NCBI RefSeq assembly: GCF_020076305.1
Contig: NZ_JAIQXE010000001.1
Coordinates: 1,860,001 to 1,924,000 of the forward strand
Source: Flavihumibacter profundi
Lineage (GTDB): Bacteria; Bacteroidota; Bacteroidia; Chitinophagales; Chitinophagaceae
DNA: 64,000 nucleotides
Direction of reading: 5' to 3'
Within the stretch, counting starts at the first letter, position 1. Every line of letters begins with the position of its first letter. The notes under the pieces are model-generated. The model searched no databases. It saw only the letters and a program-made list of their open reading frames with translations, and was not told the DNA's origin. Shown here piece by piece: positions 59,914 through 64,000 of this stretch. A program made the position numbers and the translations under genes.

Positions 59914-60930
59914 ATGCATAAAAGACTCCATACAGCTACCCGGGTAATTTGCATTGTATGCGCAATAGGAATAGCAGCAGTAATTTTCCTGCCCATCTGG
60001 AGAATAGAATTATCTGCACCACAGTACCCTGAGGGACTGGTTATGCAGATATTCGCCAGCAAACTGGGTGGCAATGTGGAAGTCATTAACGGACTGAACC
60101 ACTATATTGGCATGAGCCAGATCCACGAAAAGGATTTTGTGGAATTCCAGGTTTTACCAGTAATATTTGTCACACTGGCAGTGTTTGGTTTACTCACTGC
60201 GATCATTAACCGTAAATGGTTCTTTTATGCATGGTTTATTTTTTTCGCTTTGTTCGGCATTGTTGCCATGATGGATTTCTATCGCTGGGAATACAATTAT
60301 GGGCATAACCTTAACCCGACAGCACCAATTGTGGTGCCCGGTATGGCTTACCAGCCACCGCTGATCGGGTACAAACAACTATTGAATTTCGGGGCTTATT
60401 CCATACCGGATTCGGGGGGCTGGATTTTTATCGGCGCGGCCGTATTGCTTTTGTTTTGCTTTTGGCTGGAAATCAGGAAAATCATTAAGATCGGTAAAAC
60501 AATTCCTGTAGTAGTAATGGTACTGCTTTTTTCAAACGGATTGATCTCCTGCAGTACCGGTCCTACTGAAATCCCATACGGAAAAGTACCCTGTGATTAT
60601 TGCAAAATGACCATATTGGATAAAAAATTCGGAGCTGAACTGGTTACAGCAAAAGGGAAGATGATGTACTTTGACGACCTGCATTGCCTGATCAGTTACA
60701 AAAAGGAAAATCATTTGACAGATAAAGACATTGCAGGCATCTATATTTCAGACTATGCCGGAAGCGGGCAACTTGTCAGAGCCGGTGAAGCCTTTTATGC
60801 AAGCGGCGAATCCATCCACGGCCCAATGGGTGGTAATATTGCCGCATTTCTTCACGCCGACGACCGAAACAAATACCTCGGCGAGCAAAAAGCTGTTGCA
60901 ACTGATTGGAAAACCATAGCCCAGCCATGA
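59914..60930 (+). CDS. nosL: NosL copper chaperone fused to an N-terminal membrane domain
   Basis: A 338-residue protein. Residues 1 to about 190 form a membrane domain with four hydrophobic segments (RVICIVCAIGIAAVIFLPIW, VTLAVFGLLTAI, FYAWFIFFALFGIVAMM, GWIFIGAAVLLLFCFW). Then comes a second lipoprotein-like signal, VVVMVLLFSNGLISC, with the lipobox Cys at 213. From 214 on the protein is NosL: the copper(I) site PCDYCKMTI (Cys227, Cys230, Met232), FGAELVTAKGKMMYFDDLHC and PMGGNIAAFLH. It probably delivers copper to NosZ on the periplasmic side. Single-frame fusion of a membrane protein and a lipoprotein is notable. It overlaps nosD by four bases. Confidence 0.9.
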   Translation: MHKRLHTATRVICIVCAIGIAAVIFLPIWRIELSAPQYPEGLVMQIFASKLGGNVEVINGLNHYIGMSQIHEKDFVEFQVLPVIFVTLAVFGLLTAIINRKWFFYAWFIFFALFGIVAMMDFYRWEYNYGHNLNPTAPIVVPGMAYQPPLIGYKQLLNFGAYSIPDSGGWIFIGAAVLLLFCFWLEIRKIIKIGKTIPVVVMVLLFSNGLISCSTGPTEIPYGKVPCDYCKMTILDKKFGAELVTAKGKMMYFDDLHCLISYKKENHLTDKDIAGIYISDYAGSGQLVRAGEAFYASGESIHGPMGGNIAAFLHADDRNKYLGEQKAVATDWKTIAQP

Positions 60931-62162
60931 CCCTTCATTTCAAATCAATACTTATATTTTGGGGGTTACTGTTTTGTACAATAGCCCGGGCAGCCACTAT
61001 TACAGTTTATCCCAACCAGACAATCAATGCAGCGGTACAGCAGGCTAAACCGGGCGATGTAATCAGGGTAATGCCTGGCACTTACCGGGAAAAAGGGATC
61101 ATCATTAATAAACCCATTATATTGATTGGTGTGGATCACCCGGTGCTGGAAGGTGAACACAAGTACGAAATCCTCACTATTATTTCCAATAATGTAATTG
61201 TCCAGGGATTCACTATACAGCATTCCGGCTATTCCAGCATGGATGAACTGGCTGCCATCCGGTTAAAAAATGTTTCCCATGTAAGCATCCGCAACAACCA
61301 CCTGCTGAATAATTTTTTTGGCATCTATTGCCAGCATGCCGATAGCTGTGTAATAAGCGGAAACCAGATTGAAAGCGACGGCACAAGTGAGCTGGAAAGC
61401 GGAAACGGTATTCATGGCTGGAAATGTGATCACCTGATCATAGCTAACAATTCAATTACGGGTCACCGTGATGGGATTTACTTCGAATTCGTAACCAACA
61501 CCCTGATCTTCCATAACAACAGCTTTAAAAACATCCGGTACGGCCTGCATTTTATGTTTTCACACAGCGATACTTATGTGAAAAATATTTTCAGTAATAA
61601 TGGCGCCGGGGTTGCGGTTATGTATAGCCACAAAGTAATTATGCACCAGAATGAATTCAGGGAAAACTGGGGCAGTTCTGCCTACGGACTGCTCATGAAA
61701 GAAATTACAGACAGTCATGCTGAAGGAAACCTGTTTTACCGGAATACCTCAGCAGTTTATATGGAAGGAAGCAACCGCATACATATAATCCATAACCGCT
61801 TTTTGCACAATGGCAATGCCATAAAACTGCAGGCGTCCTGTGAAGACAACATTATTGAACAGAATAACTTTTCCGGAAACAGTTTCGACGTATCTACCAA
61901 CGGATCGCTGGTATTAAACCGGTTTTCCAAAAACTATTGGGACAAATATGAAGGGTATGACCTCAATAAAAATGGTATCGGTGACGTCCCTTTCCGGCCA
62001 TTAAGTATTTATACACTTATCGTCGAAAGGAATGCAACCGCCATGATGTTGTTCAGGAGCCCGATTGTAAACCTTCTGGAAAGAGCAGAAAAAATACTGC
62101 CAGGCATTACGCCGGAAAGCCTGAAAGATGATGAACCCCTTATGAAACCATTACCGTTATGA
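60927..62162 (+). CDS. nosD: NosD, periplasmic right-handed beta-helix (CASH) protein
   Basis: A 411-residue secreted protein. The signal peptide is ILIFWGLLFCTIARA. The body is a parallel beta-helix with repeated I-x-N/N-x-I turns (VSIRNNHLLNNFFGIYC, LIFHNNSFKNIRYGLHF, VYMEGSNRIHIIHNRFLHN), typical of carbohydrate-binding CASH domains and NosD. It helps maturation of the CuZ centre together with the NosFY ABC transporter. The ATG at 60927 overlaps the nosL stop (ATGA); the frame opens earlier at 60906. The C-terminus overlaps nosF by four bases. Confidence 0.94.
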   Translation: MTLHFKSILIFWGLLFCTIARAATITVYPNQTINAAVQQAKPGDVIRVMPGTYREKGIIINKPIILIGVDHPVLEGEHKYEILTIISNNVIVQGFTIQHSGYSSMDELAAIRLKNVSHVSIRNNHLLNNFFGIYCQHADSCVISGNQIESDGTSELESGNGIHGWKCDHLIIANNSITGHRDGIYFEFVTNTLIFHNNSFKNIRYGLHFMFSHSDTYVKNIFSNNGAGVAVMYSHKVIMHQNEFRENWGSSAYGLLMKEITDSHAEGNLFYRNTSAVYMEGSNRIHIIHNRFLHNGNAIKLQASCEDNIIEQNNFSGNSFDVSTNGSLVLNRFSKNYWDKYEGYDLNKNGIGDVPFRPLSIYTLIVERNATAMMLFRSPIVNLLERAEKILPGITPESLKDDEPLMKPLPL

Positions 62163-62866
62163 TCATCGCAACTAATGTTAATAAACGATTTGGCAAACTT
62201 CAGGCGCTGGATAATGTATCGCTGAATTGCAACAAGGGACAAACCATTGCCCTTATCGGACCGAATGGATCCGGGAAGACCACATTTATAAAATGCCTGC
62301 TGGGCATGGTAATTCCGGATAGCGGATTCATTACAGTAAACAATAAAAATATCAGCCACGACTGGCACTACAGGAAACAAATCGGCTATATGCCACAGAT
62401 GAGCCGATTTCCCGAAAACATGACCATTGAACAGGTGATTGATATGGTGAAAGATATCCGGTCAGACGCAAATGAAAGTATGGATGAGGAATTGCCGGAA
62501 GCATTTGGTTTAAAAGCCCTGTATGGCAAAAGGATGCGCACACTTTCAGGAGGTACAAGGCAAAAAGTAAGTGCCTGCCTGGCATTCCTGTTCAACCCCG
62601 ACATACTGATCCTGGATGAGCCAACAGCCGGACTGGACCCGGTTTCCAGCGAAATCCTTAAAGAGAAAATTATATCTGAAAAATCAAAAGGCAAGCTGAC
62701 ACTTATAACCTCGCACGTACTAAGCGACCTGGATGACCTGGTTACCGAGGTGGTGTATATGCAGGATGGAAAACTCCGCTTCCACTCACCACTTACCAAG
62801 TTGCAAAAAGAAACCGGAGAAGAGAAATTGAATAAAGTGATTGCACGGATTATGCAAAACCAATAA
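62159..62866 (+). CDS. nosF: NosF, ABC transporter ATPase of the NosDFY system
   Basis: A 235-residue ABC ATPase. Walker A is ALIGPNGSGKTTFIKCLL, the Q loop is GYMPQMSRFPENMTI, the signature is TLSGGTRQKVSACLA, and Walker B is ILILDEPTAGLDPVSSE. It energises NosY in export of a factor (sulfur or similar) for the NosZ copper-sulfide cluster. Start ATG is shared with the nosD stop. NosY starts nine bases later. Confidence 0.95.
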   Translation: MIIATNVNKRFGKLQALDNVSLNCNKGQTIALIGPNGSGKTTFIKCLLGMVIPDSGFITVNNKNISHDWHYRKQIGYMPQMSRFPENMTIEQVIDMVKDIRSDANESMDEELPEAFGLKALYGKRMRTLSGGTRQKVSACLAFLFNPDILILDEPTAGLDPVSSEILKEKIISEKSKGKLTLITSHVLSDLDDLVTEVVYMQDGKLRFHSPLTKLQKETGEEKLNKVIARIMQNQ

Positions 62867-62874
62867 ACGGCCAC

Positions 62875-63642
62875 ATGAAAAAGATCATTAAATATATTTT
62901 ACTGGATATTCTCAGAAATAAAATAATCATTGCTTATACCCTGCTGCTTATGGTTATTTCAATGAGCCTGTTCTTACTGGAAGATAATGCCTCGAAGGCA
63001 ATGCTTGGGCTATTGAATATTACCATCATTATTGTTCCATTGGTAAGTATTATATTTTGCACGATTTACATGTATAATGCTTCTGAATTTATTGAGTTAC
63101 TGATAGCGCAACCCATCCGGAGAACCAAATTACTAACCGGGGTTTACCTCGGCCTTGTGGCCTCCCTTTTCATAGCAACCCTTATTGGCATCGGGATTCC
63201 TGTATTTATTTATAGTCCGGATACCAGTGGTTTCACCCTGCTGTTTACAGCGATCGCCTTAAGTACTGTATTTGCTTCACTGGCCTTACTTTCTGCAGTT
63301 ATGACGCGCGATAAGGCAAAGGGAATTGGTTTGGCTTTATTATTATGGTTTTATTTTTCTTTCATTTACGACGGGTTGGTGCTCATGATCCTGTTCCAGT
63401 TTGCAGATTACCCAATGGAGAAAACCATGCTGGCCCTTAGTATGCTGAATCCTATTGACCTTGGAAGGATTTTATTGTTGCTGCAACTTGATATATCTGC
63501 TATGATGGGATTTACGGGTGCGCTTTTCCGTGATTTCTTTGGCAGCAGCCAGGGAATTATATTCGCTGCCGGAAATATCATCCTCTGGATGATCCTCCCG
63601 GCACTGCTGGCCATCAATAAATTTAAAAACAAAGACCTATAG
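62875..63642 (+). CDS. nosY: NosY, ABC transporter permease of the NosDFY system
   Basis: A 255-residue permease with six predicted helices. It starts KKIIKYILLDILRNKIIIAYT and has EFIELLIAQPIRRTKLLTGV, a conserved NosY cytosolic motif. It partners with NosF and periplasmic NosD. No nosR or nosX follows; the next gene is a truncated hemoglobin five bases later. Confidence 0.94.
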   Translation: MKKIIKYILLDILRNKIIIAYTLLLMVISMSLFLLEDNASKAMLGLLNITIIIVPLVSIIFCTIYMYNASEFIELLIAQPIRRTKLLTGVYLGLVASLFIATLIGIGIPVFIYSPDTSGFTLLFTAIALSTVFASLALLSAVMTRDKAKGIGLALLLWFYFSFIYDGLVLMILFQFADYPMEKTMLALSMLNPIDLGRILLLLQLDISAMMGFTGALFRDFFGSSQGIIFAAGNIILWMILPALLAINKFKNKDL

Positions 63643-63646
63643 GTTT

Positions 63647-64000
63647 ATGGATAAAAAACATGATATCAGGAACCGGGCTGATATAGAATCACTGATCACC
63701 CGGTTTTACGATTACGTGCAGGTTGATCCTGTAATCGGGCATTTCTTTACGGAAGTGGTGAAGGTGAATTTTCAAAAGCATTTGCCTGTAATGTTCGATT
63801 TTTGGGAAAATATTTTATTTTACTCGGGCAATTACAACGGCAATCCAATGGCCGTTCACAAACACCTGCATAGTCTACACCCCTTAACAAAAGAAGACTT
63901 TGAACACTGGTTGAAATTATTTAAAGCCACTGCCCACGAGCATTTCGAAGGCCCGAATACAGAACTGATCATACAAAGGGCTATGTCTATAGCTACTACA
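63647..64000 (+). CDS. Group III truncated hemoglobin (cut by the window end)
   Basis: The first 118 codons of a globin are visible, with no stop before the window end. It begins MDKKHDIRNRADIESLITRF and YDYVQVDPVIGHFF, then the trHb3-type HLPVMFDFWENILFYSG and the short motif GNPMAVHKHLHSLHP with the proximal His in that region, then HWLKLFKATAHEHFEG. Group III truncated hemoglobins bind O2 or NO with unclear roles. Position five bases after nosY in a nos operon suggests an NO-related task. About 10-15 residues are likely missing. Confidence 0.88.
   Translation, partial: MDKKHDIRNRADIESLITRFYDYVQVDPVIGHFFTEVVKVNFQKHLPVMFDFWENILFYSGNYNGNPMAVHKHLHSLHPLTKEDFEHWLKLFKATAHEHFEGPNTELIIQRAMSIATT

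Overview
The window looks like a chromosomal segment of a Bacteroidota bacterium, most likely family Chitinophagaceae. The reasons are inference from several signals: SusC-type TonB receptors with a carboxypeptidase-like N-terminal domain, fused E1 alpha/beta 2-oxo acid dehydrogenase, BlaI/M56 regulatory pairs, clade II (Sec/lipoprotein) NosZ, orphan FtsX-type permeases, Bacteroidota promoter boxes of the TAnnTTTG type, and A-rich leaders with few Shine-Dalgarno sites. No rRNA, CRISPR array, transposase or phage gene was seen.

Layout. 0-7.3 kb: core genes (HAD phosphatase, accBC, efp, a BlaI/M56 pair with visible operators, a thioredoxin-like protein, malate dehydrogenase). 7.4-16.2 kb: a secreted octapeptide-repeat protein, a four-gene leftward run (DAACS symporter, DedA protein, MFS transporter, heptosyltransferase-like GT9), an amino acid permease, YebC and a secreted hypothetical. 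16.2-24.1 kb: fused branched-chain 2-oxo acid dehydrogenase E1, two DUF1573 proteins, PPK2, a C4-dicarboxylate transporter, an aminotransferase, tRNA-Met(CAT), a frameshifted gene remnant and a block of tandem and inverted repeats. 24.1-31 kb: FtsX/MacB-type permease, GH95 alpha-L-fucosidase, L-serine dehydratase. 31-36.6 kb: heme-type uptake operon (TonB receptor, HmuT, HmuU, HmuV). 36.7-41.8 kb: small accessory genes (beta-barrel protein, serine hydrolase, MpaB-like protein, lipoprotein, methyltransferase, DUF1275).

41.8-51.1 kb: a seven-gene operon for a membrane-bound complex related to complex I and group 4 hydrogenases (Ehr type). It has two tandem NuoL/HyfB-like subunits, NuoH-, HyfE- and HyfF-like subunits, a fused NuoC/NuoD-like large subunit without NiFe cysteines, and a NuoB-like small subunit fused to a one-cluster ferredoxin domain. 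By my alignment by eye, the small subunit has also lost three of the four ligands of the N2-type cluster. This is the most unusual system in the window. 51.2-55.3 kb: a DnaE-type polymerase with a degenerate PHP site, overlapping dinB.

55.3-64 kb: a nitrous oxide reduction locus: a leftward heme-copper-oxidase-like membrane protein and Crp-family regulator, then a rightward operon of lipoprotein cytochrome c, nosZ, nosL (fused behind a membrane domain), nosD, nosF, nosY and a group III truncated hemoglobin cut by the window end. No nitrite or nitric oxide reductase is visible here.

Regulatory reading: perfect or near-perfect TAnnTTTG boxes precede many genes. In four cases the box sits only 3-4 bases before the ATG, which predicts leaderless mRNAs.
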